Shown here in pieces: positions 43,987-54,504 of a stretch of DNA of 64,000 nt (its first letter is position 1; each line of letters opens with the position of its first letter). Made by a program: the position numbers and the translations under genes. The notes below the pieces were generated by a model. It ran no database searches. It was not told the origin of the DNA and saw nothing but the letters and a program-made list of their open reading frames with translations. Origin of the DNA: Ascarosepion bandense (lineage: Eukaryota; Mollusca; Cephalopoda; Sepiida; Sepiidae); assembly GCA_037127315.1 (NCBI GenBank), contig JBBBDQ010001451.1, forward strand, positions 904,001 through 968,000. Reading direction: 5' to 3'.

Positions 43987-44552
43987 CAGTGGTACCTCTA
44001 TTTACGAAAGGCTATACATACGAAATTTTCAGGTTACGAATCGGCTCTTCCGAAAAATATCGCCTTTTGTTACGAAATAAATTTCAGGATACGAAAGGCG
44101 AAATTTTCAAAATACAGTCATATCTCTACTTGCGAAATGTTATACATACAATATTTTCAGGTTACGAAACACCTCTTCATAAAAATATTGCCTTTATTTA
44201 CCAAAAAATTCAGGATACGAAAGGCGAAAAATTCAAAATACGCAACGAAATATCGTGAGAGAAAAAATGCTGATGGAGTAGAATTTGCGTTTGCAATTTA
44301 TTGGTTTCACAGTAAAAAGTTTGAACCTAGTTTCTAATCTTGTGGCTCGAGTAAATGTATATATAGGAGGCACCAATGAGCTAAGTTCATTGATGCATTT
44401 TTATAAATTATAAAAAAAAGTTACGCCCGAATCTTGGGTGGTTTGGAACCGATTAGGGCATTTATAGGGTAAAAAGCGTCTCTACTTAAGAAATTTTCAC
44501 GTTACGAAACGATTTCCAGAACGAAATAATTTCGTAAGCAAAGGTAACACTG
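43987..44552. mobile_element. Tigger/pogo-like nonautonomous DNA transposon with TA duplication
   Basis: The 5' terminus CAGTGGTACCTCTATTTACG matches the complement of the 3' end (CAGTGTTACCTTTGCTTACG). Both ends are flanked by TA (43985-43986 and 44553-44554), the target duplication of Tc1/mariner/pogo elements; CAGTGGTACCTC... termini are typical of Tigger-like elements. The interior is a 128-bp tandem duplication (copies at about 43994 and 44122) plus an inserted LINE B fragment. No transposase is encoded. Confidence 0.75.
44258..44405 (-). mobile_element. LINE family B fragment inside the Tigger-like element
   Basis: Plus-strand text GCTGATGGAGTAGAATTTGC ... GGTTTCACAGTAAAAAG ... GGAGGCACCAATGAGCTAAG is the complement of the RLATRFHPFTV and DELRSLVPP region of family B, compare 15690-15820. 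Confidence 0.75.
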
Positions 44553-44850
44553 TATTTTGTAGGCCTTTCTGTACAGGAAACTGGCCACTGACAAAAGTAG
44601 AAAAGTGACCTCGTGCTTGTTTCAAGGGTGTCTTCAAAAGAGACATAAGAGCAATAGACATGTACATCGGGAGGAGAGAGACGTCGCTAATGATCTCTCA
44701 CGAACCGAAGTGAAGAGAAAACGAAGGCTTACCGATGAGAAGAAGCGTGCTCGACGGAAAGTAAACAACAAGGCGACATCGAGGAAGATGCAATCAAGAT
44801 TCTCAGTCCTGTCATTTAGACGGCAATTTATTCATTGCACACTGAATATA

Positions 44851-45629
44851 CACTCCCGATCAAAAATTTAATACCACTTAAAAATCTTTAAAAATAATTT
44901 TTTTTACGGATAGATTTTAAACTCCTCCCACTTAAGGTTACCAATACTACAATCTAAAAGGTTATGGAAACAAAAAGCTACATTCCAAACATTTTATTTA
45001 GAAATTTACATTTTTATAAAAAGAGGCGATTTACACATGATCAAAATTATAAGACCAGAGACAAAAATTCTACTAAATTGTACAAAAAGTGTATGAAGAG
45101 TGTATGAAAACATTCATCAACCAAATTTAATAATGACTTCTACATCCACTGCTTTTGATGAGTTCAAAAATTCTGTCGAGTGTTTCCATTAAGCTACGGG
45201 GGATGTTGCTTCAGCTTCTGAAGATGGCGTCACGAAGTTCATTTTTTGTTGAATATTGTTTGCCATTTCGATAAACATCTCTTGTCATCCATCCCCAAAC
45301 ATTTTCAATTGGGTTCAAGTCCGGTGAGCATGCAGGATGTCCCAAGAGATGGACCCCATTTTCTTGTAGAAAGGTCAAGGTTCGTCTTGCAGCGTGGATT
45401 GCAGCATTATTCTGTTGGAATAATCATCCATCCCCACAAAAACGATGGCCCTCTGTCATCAAAGATGCTTTTTGTAGCATGCTAACATATCTAGCCGCTC
45501 TCAGATGACCCTGCATCACCTGGAGCTCCATCGTCCTTCTGTAAAAAAAAGGCACCCCATATCATTAGGGACCCTCCACCACTATGACGTGTGGAGAAAA
45601 TTTAGATCTTAGATTTTTGATCGGTAGTG
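44851..45629 (-). mobile_element. Tc1-like transposon, internally deleted
   Basis: The ends are inverted repeats: CACTCCCGATCAAAAATTTA on the left and, complemented, CACTACCGATCAAAAATCTA on the right. A TA precedes the left end; the right neighbour is CA, one mutation from TA. The 779-bp length is about half that of an autonomous Tc1 element. The minus strand codes the C-terminal half of the transposase, so the N-terminal DNA-binding part and first catalytic Asp region are gone. Confidence 0.88.
45130..45580 (-). pseudogene. Tc1-like transposase, C-terminal half
   Basis: DNA transposase of the IS630/Tc1/mariner DDE family, which would act in the nucleus. The minus strand reads SLMIWGAFFYRRTMELQVMQ, WLFQQNNAAIHAARRTLTFL, GHPACSPDLNPIENVWGWMT and NELRDAIFRS before a stop, then IPRSLMETLDRIFELIKSSG. 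The second catalytic Asp, normally in FQQDNA.IH, is Asn here (FQQNNAAIH). The third acidic motif SPDLNPIENVW is intact. The helix-turn-helix domains are absent. With a mutated catalytic residue, a deleted N-terminus and an in-frame stop it cannot be active. Confidence 0.85.
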
Positions 45630-45747
45630 CAATGGATAAATTGTCTTCAAAATTACGCAAAAATGAAAATAACATCTCATTTTAAAATATATATTTATCA
45701 AAATTACACAAATTATCTTGAAATAATAAAAAGTAAATCTATTCAAT

Positions 45748-45835
45748 AAAACCGTCATTGACATCAATCACGGCACCTGGACGAATTCGGAATCTCCTGC
45801 GTTTGTTCTGGACGGCTTTCCTTGATTAAGTTTGG
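45748..45835 (-). pseudogene. C-terminal scrap of another Tc1/mariner-like transposase
   Basis: The minus strand reads NKRRRFRIRPGAVIDVNDGF then IE and a stop. An R-rich helix followed by ...VNGGHIE-like end is how many mariner/Tc1 transposases finish. The fragment is short, so this is tentative. Confidence 0.35.
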
Positions 45836-47214
45836 AAATACGGCTATAATCATTTCCTTCTGTTCATTCTTGGTATTTGTTGTGGATCCCGGGAAAAGGG
45901 TCTGCACAAATAAATGAACAACGACCAATAATTGAGATAGAAAATAAGTGTATTAACGTAAGGATACAGACTTGAATGAAGATTAGTAGTCTAGGAATGC
46001 TCAGTCACCAAAAGAACCCATCCAGCCTGTGCAGGGTTAATTGCCTCATGGGGCTTCTTTTATTATATACGGTGCAAAACTGATCCTATCAAACTATGCA
46101 GTTGACAATATTAAAAACAAATAGTGTGCATGCGTGAAATTAAAAGCCTCAATAATATTAATGTGATTAAATATATAACACAAATACTGTAATTCATACC
46201 AGATGTAATGTTCCATGCTAAAAGCCGTTAAGTTCTAACAAAATGAGTAGTGGTTTTTGAAACCTACTTTTCAAGAATGTCGCAATGGCCACATATAATT
46301 GTTTAAATAATCTATATTAGATTTTTTTTCAAAATATAAAAACTATCGGCCACCAAGTGAGGATCACGCTATCTTCTTTTTTCATCATTACTGAATTACC
46401 TTGTGTCTCAGTTTGCATTTCTGTCCATATTTGTGTGTGTTTGAACGAATGAGTGAATGAACGCGTCCAAGCAGTCCAGATTCGGGATTTTAAAAATTCC
46501 TAATTGCAATTCAGAAGCCTCTAAATTAATGAAGACAATTTACTAAAAAATTGCTTGTCATAATTGAATCTAATCATTAGAGTTTTTTCCCATTCGATAG
46601 TCTTCCAAACTCACTGCACAGACATAATTTAACTTGGCCTGCAGTTTTCAAATAATTATTCCGACTTGCGATTTTGCATTGAACTGACGAAAAATTGCAA
46701 AACAAAATCTTTAAATGATAATTGTGTTTACAGAACACGTTCGGTTTTATTTGCTCGTTTTCTATTTTTTTGACCAAGAATTTACATTCTTAATTAAAAA
46801 AAACATCATTGTGATAGCAGAAAATTTGAGAAAAACACAAAACCAAAAAACGAAATAAAAAAATTAAACAACAACTCTTTTAGAATCTGCAATGTATCGA
46901 TGGATTTGTATGGAAAGATTCACCGGCAAAGGTTTGTTTTCACGCACATTAAACCTTCAGAAGAATTCTTCAATAAATTCTATGAGGAGATATTCCTTGG
47001 TTTGGAAAGTATCACAGAAGTAGATGCAGAAAACAGATACATTTTCATTCAGCTGATAGATTAAAAAAAATTTTCTACCTGTAAAATCCTCCATTTACAA
47101 ATTAGTATCAGTAACTCCGTAGGCTATTGATGATAAAATAATTTATTTCGATTGTGTTTTGAAATAAAATCACCATTGTTGTCCAAAGAACTCAATTCAT
47201 CCTTTATGTATCAA
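45836..47214. other. No recognisable gene
   Basis: AT-rich sequence. Part near 45949-45996 resembles 7830-7900. The 66-residue open frame on the minus strand (46577-46777) shows no domain. Confidence 0.4.
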
Positions 47215-47455
47215 TTGCTGAGATGATATATTGTTTATTGAAAATTTGACATAGGGAATTAGCCCATAAATACGTATGAGGCTACAAAATTGTTGATTCA
47301 ACTTTGTGTACGCATACACGGAACCCCATAAACATCCATACCGTTAAATGTGCTTCATTTATAGTGGAAGCTTAAATATCGAAGATAGATATAGACAGTG
47401 TGGAGATAATAATCAACATTGAATGGTGACTGTCAGCTTAAAACTTATTCAGTTG
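47215..47455 (+). repeat. Dispersed repeat E, copy 1
   Basis: TTGCTGAGATGATATATTG ... ATCGAAGATAGATATAGACA ... GGTGACTGTCAGC matches 49030-49265 in order and orientation. Confidence 0.75.
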
Positions 47456-47559
47456 AGAGAGAATAAATAAAACTTTTTCGACTTGTAAAATCCAGTATTT
47501 ACGTATAAGTATCAGCTAGTCCATAGACTAATGATGATAAAATAATTGATTTGAAACAA

Positions 47560-48965
47560 ATTTATACATGTGTTTTAGAGACTATTCAAGAACGTTCGAC
47601 AAAATATGCTATTAAAAAACTTGATAGATCTGCTCGGCAGCATTGACATATTCAAGAAATACATTGGAATAATCAAGAACCTATACTGGCAGCAAACTGC
47701 CTGTATACGTCTTGGAAATGAGTTCAACAGATATACAAAAATGGAAAAGGGTGTAAGACAAGGGATGTGTCTTTTCACCGGATTTATTCAATCTATAAAG
47801 CGAGGCAATTCTGAGAGAACTAAAAGTCCTGCCATGTTTCGTTATTAGGACCCATACCATATGACACGCAGGTAATACGCTGCTAATGGCAGTCACAGAA
47901 AGGAAGCTACAAGTTTTCCTACAGACGGTAGCGAAAGAAAGTTGAAAGAAATGATTATAAGCAAACTGAATGCATGGTTATCAGTAAAAAAAAGAGGAGC
48001 CCAAAATTACAGGAAGCTAGTAAAATCAAGAAGGTACAGAAATTTAATTACCTCAGAAGTTTTTTAACAGAAGACGGAGAATGCGACCATGAGATCCAAA
48101 TGAGATCGGAATGGTCAAGAATACATTCCTGAAGATGAATAGAGTCTTGAGAGACAAGAAAATTTCGTTGTAAAAAAAGAAAACTGTACTAGAATGTTAT
48201 GTGATATCAATGTTCCTATATGGCAGTGTTATGGCGACCTCCTACGAAGAACGGACTCTTCCTCTTGTTATATATAATTACCTGCATGACTTCTGAAGGA
48301 GTTATCGGCAGTTAGTACGACAGCTCGTACGCAGTTAAAGCCAGCTACTAGTTCTGGCAATAAGCAGCGTAACTGTACCGTTCGGACTTATTCTATTTAC
48401 TTATTATTAACACTTACTTGTAGATATTGTTCTTGTGATACTAATACACTTTTTTGAACCTACTTTCTGTTTTCCGTGTCTTATTTCCGGCCAAACCGGT
48501 CATTATAATTTGCGGGGAAGTTTCGCTACAACAATTTCACAACAAATTGCTGACCAAGAAACACAACAAACAAAGAATCTTGACATGAATGAAAGACTCT
48601 CAGTAATAGAAATGTGGTTCTACAGAAGGATGTTGAGGATATCATTAACTTAACATCTGAGAAACTACGAAGTTTTGGAGTGAATGGAAACGAAAAAGAA
48701 ACTTTTACTTAACATCAGTATGAGGCAGTTGAAGTTTCGGGAACACGCAATGAAGAAGGAGGAGGGATTGAGGAACCTGAAACTGGCAGCTCGGAGAGAG
48801 GGAAAGAGAGAAGGGGAAATGAGCGCATGCCATATTTGATAGGCTTAAATAAACTGATGGCAGAGCGGAGTTTGGTAGAAACAACAAGACAAAATGTTTT
48901 AAGATCTATAAGGGACGGGAAGGACCATGATCACCTACGCCCCGAAAAACATGTCACATAAAAGA
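47560..48965 (+). mobile_element. LINE family A with reverse transcriptase region, interrupted
   Basis: Non-LTR retrotransposon ORF2 remnant. The first part reads YIGIIKNLYWQQTACIRLGN and KMEKGVRQGM (reverse transcriptase motifs before the catalytic box), then a frameshift and a region like LLMAVTERKLQVFLQTVAKE. Next come KKVQKFNYLRSFLTEDGECD and, after an insertion at 48228-48533, IEMWFYRRMLRIS and RQLKFREHAMKKEGLRNLKL. The catalytic YADD motif is destroyed. It ends at the family 3' terminus (GATCACCTACGCCCCGAAAA) near 48965. This is the longest LINE A copy here and is clearly dead. Confidence 0.8.
48228..48533 (+). mobile_element. Candidate solo LTR inserted in LINE A
   Basis: A 306-bp block begins TGTTATGGCGA and ends TCGCTACAACA, inverted termini matching at 9 of 11 positions. 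It splits the LINE A frame between the YMAV region and the TISQQ region. A TATA-like TTATATATAA is near 48265. A perfect target duplication is not visible, so part of the target may be lost. Confidence 0.5.
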
Positions 48966-49029
48966 AAAAGTAATTTAAAATATAATCATCCTTATTTGTC
49001 ATTGCACTCAGTCAATCTCGTATATATTA

Positions 49030-49265
49030 ATTGCTGAGATGATATATTTTTAAACATTTTGACATCGATAATCAGTTCGTAATTATGTACGAGGCTGAAG
49101 ATTATTGATTGAAAACGTGTACATATAAGTAAAAACACATACATATATATTGTAAAAGTACTTTATTTACAGTGGACAAGTACACAATATCGAAGATACA
49201 TATAGACAGTGGAGAGATAATAATTAACACTGCGTGGTGACTGTCAACATATCACTTTAAAACAG
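49030..49265 (+). repeat. Dispersed repeat E, copy 2
   Basis: TTGCTGAGATGATATATTTT ... ATCGAAGATACATATAGACA ... GGTGACTGTCAAC parallels copy 1 at 47215-47455; the two bracket the LINE A copy. Confidence 0.75.
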
Positions 49266-49451
49266 AAATATTGTTTTGAAGCGGCTAACAATGTTGGTTG
49301 TTTTGTTTTTATGGCAAATCAACCTCGGCGGGTCATTTATTGCCAACTAAACTTTATTTATTTATTGCTGCTAATACCATTTTCTTTCAACAATTTATTG
49401 TTGTTTATATAAATTTTTATGTCTAGTAATCCAAATTTCTTTTCGAGTATC

Positions 49452-49787
49452 AAGATTCATTGGGATTTGTTTTTAAGGGCAGGGTCACCAAGTCCTACCC
49501 TTGTTATTTAACTCATAACTGGAGGGAAGGGACGGATTAATACCTTTCCCGAGGGTACCAGTGCTTAAGTGAATGCAGAGTATTCAACGAGAATTCGAAC
49601 TCGGCTCACTGATCTCTCTTTCCGAGCCGATATCCACTGCGCCACAACGCACATCCGTCAATATACGCTTACAGCACCTGGTATTCCCAAGCGGTGACCC
49701 ATCTAAGTACTGACCAGGCTCAACGTTGCTTAACTTCGGTGTTCGAGCGAGAACCGGTGTATTCAACGTGATATGGCCGTAAGCACG
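49452..49787 (-). mobile_element. Composite 5S rRNA/tRNA-headed SINE, copy 3
   Basis: The best preserved composite copy. On the minus strand it has a 5S head, the linker TATTGACGGATG, a tRNA-like module (CAGTGGATATCGGCTCGG and GAGTTCGAATTCTCG) and a body with CCTCCAGTTATGAGTTAAA. The 3' end is AACAAATCCCAATGAATCTT, matching copy 2. Confidence 0.9.
49666..49784 (-). pseudogene. 5S rRNA-derived head, near-canonical (copy 3)
   Basis: Minus strand: GGCCATATCACGTTGAATAC, CGAAGTTAAGCAACGTTGAG, CCTGGTCAGTACTTAGATGG, then GTCACCGCTTGGGAATACC and GGTGCTGTAAGCG. At 119 bases it has 5S length. The box C region has at least one change (GGTCACC for GGTGACC) and there is no terminator T-run at the end, so it is part of the SINE. 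Confidence 0.9.
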
Positions 49788-49794
49788 CACATCC

Positions 49795-49880
49795 GCCATA
49801 ATACGCTTACAGCACCTGGTATTCCCAAGAGGTCACCCATCTAAGTAATGACCAGGCTCAACGTTGCTTAACTTCGGTTA
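49795..49880 (-). pseudogene. Second, truncated 5S-derived head in tandem
   Basis: A further 5S-like piece directly beside the intact head, same orientation: minus strand AAGTTAAGCAACGTTGAGCC then GGTCATTACTTAGATGG ... GGTGCTGTAAGCG, lacking the first ~40 bases. A short GCACATCCG linker piece between the two copies matches the 5S-tRNA linker, so this is a truncated second SINE unit. Confidence 0.85.
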
Positions 49881-51218
49881 CCTTTTTAGTTTCTATTTTT
49901 ATTCTGTCTGGCGCTTCTGTCGTACCAAAAGCCAGCAGAAATATTAAGTTAGCAACTGAATCATTTGCGATTTCAAATTTCCAACTTCGAGGTAACCGAT
50001 GCATTTTACTCCACTAGTATTTTACAGTCTAACATCACAGTAAGACTTCCTGGTTATGACGATAAACCACATTCGGCAACAAGGCCTCTATTCAAGAGGT
50101 TTTGAGGAGCATGCAACGACATTGTAATTGCTGTTGTTCCCAGTCTCACTCGGGGTGATAGTACTTGAAGTCGCTGATAGGATGCTTAAGTCGCGTGAAC
50201 AACAAAAATTTCCCGAGACTTTGATCCGTTTTTAAAGACGAGAGCTAAAATGTTAAAAGACACTAAGATAAAAAAGAAGCAAATAAAATAATCAACACCT
50301 TTCTATTTCCGGCAAACTACAGGGAAAACTTTTATTATGGCATGCTTTAAACAATTTCACTTTCGTCAACATTTCGGAAATAAGAAATTTACGACCTAAA
50401 ACGAAACTTATAATAGCGGATACAACCAAATTTTTGTCCATTGAACAGAAACAAAATGAATGAATTATGCAATGTCTTCACAGATTAAGAGAAGTTAGCA
50501 GATTCTATGAATTTGAGAAACTGGAAACCCAAGTTTTGACTACAGAGAAAGGATCGGTTCAAATAAAGTTGAATTAAGGTATGACTGATATATTTTATAA
50601 ATATAAGATAGTGGAACAACTGTGATTGAATTTTTAATCTCTAATTACCTGTGTGGAAGTTATACACACATCTGACATGGATTGGAACGTATGATTCTGC
50701 GGAGAACAATGTTGAAAGGTACCGTTTAAAAAAGAAATCAAGAAAAGCGAACACTGTAAGTAACAGCATGGAACTGCCAGGGAGAGTGTTGGTCGGCTAG
50801 TGGCGATATCAGTTCGATCTCACTTTTGCTGTTTCGTCAACTGCTTCAACATGTAGTCACATTGCAAAGCACATCTGCGTTAAAAAGAAGACAAATAACG
50901 TCTGCAATGACAATGTCTTACTCGACAAATGAAAAGAGGTGGTAAAAAAAGACAAAGTAACAAGTCTTGAGAAAGATAATTTCATCGTGGAAAGAGGACA
51001 TCACATAACAATTTTATCAAAGAAAGGAAAAAGACCAAAGGAACATGCTGCACAATTAAAATTCAGAATTGAAGGGAAAGTTGTGATGGAAGATATTGAT
51101 GAGGGTATGATCTCTTAAGCTCAGCATAATTTAAGAAGATAAGTCTATAGATGATAGTGAGAGTGACTGAAGTACAGTAGATTAGATGAGACCAAGAACT
51201 CCATTAAGAAAAACAAGG
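49881..51218. other. No recognisable gene
   Basis: AT-rich sequence; no domain-bearing frame and no repeat matched elsewhere in the window. Confidence 0.4.
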
Positions 51219-51274
<56 letters not shown>

Positions 51275-51275
51275 A
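51219..51275. repeat. (TA)n then (GA)n microsatellite
   Basis: TA run followed by a GA run and ACACGCGCGCGTGC. Confidence 0.95.
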
Positions 51276-52255
51276 CGCGCGCGTGCTTGCAGTAGAATTT
51301 CAGTAACGACTAAAGATTAAACCTCTTTAGTTCAGGGACGTGTAATGGGATTGGTAAATTGACATATGTTGGTTATAGGAGAAATCAAATCTAGTTCAAA
51401 GAGACGGGTGGGAGTAAATTAACTGACTATAGGGTGTTGTAGGACAACACTTAGAATTCTGGTTCTAAAATATATTTTTTTACTTTGATTGTGTTAAAAC
51501 GTGCTATTTTAGTCTGTAATAAATAGTAAAAAACTTTTTTAAAGAATATTTTTATTGTTAAACGAAAGATAAGCTGATTCAAGTTCATTTAAAGACACTG
51601 CAATGTTTTTTCTTCATGCTATATAAATGTCGCTAAAATATATTACGATGAAAAAATATTCCGACGAATTGGAAGGTCGCTTTATCGGATGTCGAGGCTA
51701 TAATTAACTACAGATTACAAAAGTTTAAGTTGGCTTATGATTATTTCTGGATTACGCGTTACTTTATGGGTAAATGTTAATTTCGGACTGAGGTGGATAG
51801 AACGACGTGGAGCTATGGGTAGCCATAATGATCATGAGACAGAACACAACCAAATTTACTAAGATCTTAGTAAGAGGCTCAAAATGAATAAAATTCCTGA
51901 ATTAAGACAACCAATTTCTGGTGATGTTCTTAATAAAGAAACGTATAAAATGGTTTGTAGAAATATTGCTGATAGGAGTCAGCGTTTCACTTAACAAAAA
52001 GTAACAGCACCATGAGCATGTTAAATTGTTCAGCCCAGGTGCCTCGAAAAATCATAAAAAGCCCTGATGGGCACCTCGACGTGTTGTAATTAGCGAACTT
52101 GTCTCACCTCACCCAATTACGTCTGGATAGTGAGTTAAATCCTCACTGGTTCTCTATACTTCCGGCCGCGTGCTACCTTTAAGCTACACTTAGAAGCTCA
52201 CCATAATACGACCTTGGTCACAGGACTCATAACGTTCCGCCATTCTAGTTAATTA
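51276..52255. other. No recognisable feature
   Basis: Nothing recognised. Confidence 0.4.
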
Positions 52256-52756
52256 CTAGCAGTATAGCCCGGCGTTGCTCGGGTATAATGAAAGCATTAA
52301 AACTAATCCATAGTCCTGGAGCTCAGACTCTTTGGACGTTGGCACGAAAGACTAAAAAGCAATAGTTGTTTCCAGTCAAAGTGAAACCGTAGACTGAATG
52401 AAAAATAAATGGAAGTAAGTCAAAGTTTGATTTCCTGGTATCGATATCAAATTCTCTGCACTACTGTAAGAACTGCAACCTTGAAAGTTCTGAATATCGT
52501 TTTTTATGTCTTTGTCTATGAGTGTATGAAATTTGATTAAAATCGGACCACTCCTTCTATAACCCGATTTTTTCGATCATCGATTTTTATCGGGTGTACC
52601 TCGACACAATACCTAGCTAAGAACACTCGCAGACGCTTATAGTACAACTGTATAAATCTTCAAGAAAATCGGTTCAGCCGTTTTGGAGTCTATAGGTAAC
52701 GGATACACACACACAGACACACACAGACAAAGTTCCATTTATAAATGAGTTTAGAT
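52256..52756 (+). mobile_element. Element C, internally deleted copy (~500 bp)
   Basis: Has both ends (CTAGCAGTATAGCCCGGCGT and TTCCATTTATAAATGAGTTT then AGAT) but lacks the ~230-bp middle present at 39.7 and 55.5 kb. The junction joins GGTATCGATATCAAAT to TCTCTGCACTACTGTAAG. Confidence 0.85.
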
Positions 52757-52990
52757 ATACATATATATGCTTATATATACATGCATATATGTATATATAT
52801 AATTATATGTATATACATACATATATATGCTTATATATACACATATATATGCTCATATATACATATATATATGTATATATATAATTATATATGTATACAT
52901 ATATATGCTTATATATATGCTTATATATATATATGTAAATATATATAATCATATATATGCTTATATATATATAATTATATATGCTAAATT
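52757..52990. repeat. AT-rich minisatellite of TATATGCTTATATATAC-like units
   Basis: Repeating ATATATGCTTATATATACAT-like text with variable spacing. It produces a Tyr/Ile-rich open frame (52745-52948) that is not a gene. Confidence 0.85.
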
Positions 52991-53510
52991 GATCTGACAG
53001 TTTTAGCAGCCTACGTTTGTCGCGTATTTAGATAAATGATTTTATCATTTCTTAGATTTATTTCGTCTTTCATTAATCCAATTTAAAATTCTAACAAACA
53101 GAATTATGCTTACAATAAATAAATTGCATCTAAAATATCATATAATAATGACATTATTTGCTTTCCCCTACCCGTAAAAAAGTATATTCTTCGCTGATTC
53201 AAACTTCGAGAAATATTTACATTTATCAAATTATGACGTACCCTTGGGACTTGAGGATTTGACATGCCAGTCGAGGTATATACTGGAGACTAAAAACTTC
53301 TTTTCTGCATAACTTCAACTCAGATTTCTGTCGACGGAGAGGAAAATTATTTCCGCGACTGAAGGATAACTACCATGAAAGTTAGTCTGAGATTGAAATC
53401 GCTAATATTACCCGTAAGTGCCTGGAGATGTATTCCCTCGATAAAATTCAAATAATTACCGACTTGCACTAGTATAGAATAATTGTTCTCTACAGGCGAA
53501 CTAAACTGTT
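52991..53510. other. No recognisable feature
   Basis: Nothing recognised. Confidence 0.4.
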
Positions 53511-53740
53511 CATATATATATATATATATAAGGTAAGATGTCTGTGTGTCTGTGTCTGTCTGTCTGTATGTCTTTTATACAAATCCACAATTTTTATCCA
53601 ATTCTCACCAAAAAAAAAAAAAAATCATAATTTCTCCACTTTTTATACACCAGATTATAGAACTGTGATCATAGCCAAATTTTGGCTAGGTTACGGCTAC
53701 TATACCTCTGATTATTATAGATTGGTACTATTGTATTGAA
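53511..53740 (-). mobile_element. Element C fragment (middle part)
   Basis: (TA)n followed by AAGGTAAGATGTCTGTGTGT and CTGTCTGTATGTCTTTTATA is the complement of the ACAAACATCTTGCC(TA)n block of element C. Similarity fades after about 53720. Confidence 0.5.
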
Positions 53741-53864
53741 TAATTTTCATTAACTTTGTCTGCTTTTGATGTATGAAAATATAATTACTTCTTTTCCTAT
53801 ATTACGGGTATTTGTTTATTGGGGTAATGGATAATAGTTAAATTGTATTTTGGGGTAATCACAG

Positions 53865-53992
53865 CAAAAAAGGTTGGGAAGCTATGCTCTGCCTTGTTCT
53901 TCTTACTTTTCTTCTTTTTTTCCCGTTTACTCTACCCCCACCTGCAAACCAGTGACAATACTGTCTTACTTGGTATGAAACGATTATAAAAA
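53865..53992 (+). mobile_element. LINE family B, internally deleted scrap
   Basis: GCAAAAAAGGTTGGGAAGCT encodes the KKVGKLCSA stretch, and the family's 3' tail CAGTGACAATACTGTCTTAC then GTATGAAACGATTA follows within ~70 bp, so nearly the whole coding part is lost. Confidence 0.65.
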
Positions 53993-54500
53993 AATAAATC
54001 TATTTCTTTTTTAAACATGCATATAGAAAAACTGAGTAATTACATTTTTTGTGGGGAAAATGTGTATTTCTTCGTAATTACAGTTATTACATGTATTGTA
54101 CATATTACTAGCAGTAGATATCAAATGCAAAGACAGAACGTTATAATCGTGTTCTAAAAAATGTTTGATATTTTAAGTTGTTCACTGCACAGTTTAATAA
54201 CAATTCGAAGATACAATAAATCATTGTATGCAGTTCATTATATTAAGAGAAATCTTTTGTGTCCACGAGATGACTGTGTGAATCTGTCAAGAAATGCTTC
54301 TGCGTCCAATTCATCTGCTAATTTCTTTCCAATGGATAACAACGATTCCAAATATTCCTCAGACAATAAATTTCTTAAACTTGTCTGGAAAATATTTTGC
54401 TTTGAAAATGTCCGCCCCCCCCCCCCCCATACACACATTGGAATTGAGTAACTGATAGTATACAGGGTACTTTATAAAAACTTATAAAATCATAAAAAAT
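53993..54500. other. No recognisable gene
   Basis: Contains a poly-C run at 54415-54428. A 96-residue open frame (54161-54451) ends in a Pro run coded by the poly-C and shows no domain. Confidence 0.4.
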
Positions 54501-54504
54501 TCTT

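Noticed and set aside
49666..49784. A functional 5S rRNA gene
   Set aside because: Near-canonical length and boxes, but box C is altered, no T-run terminator follows, and it is fused to a tRNA-like SINE body seen in two other loci.
54161..54451. 96-residue open frame ending in a Pro run
   Set aside because: The Pro run is the poly-C tract; no domain or repeat match supports a gene.
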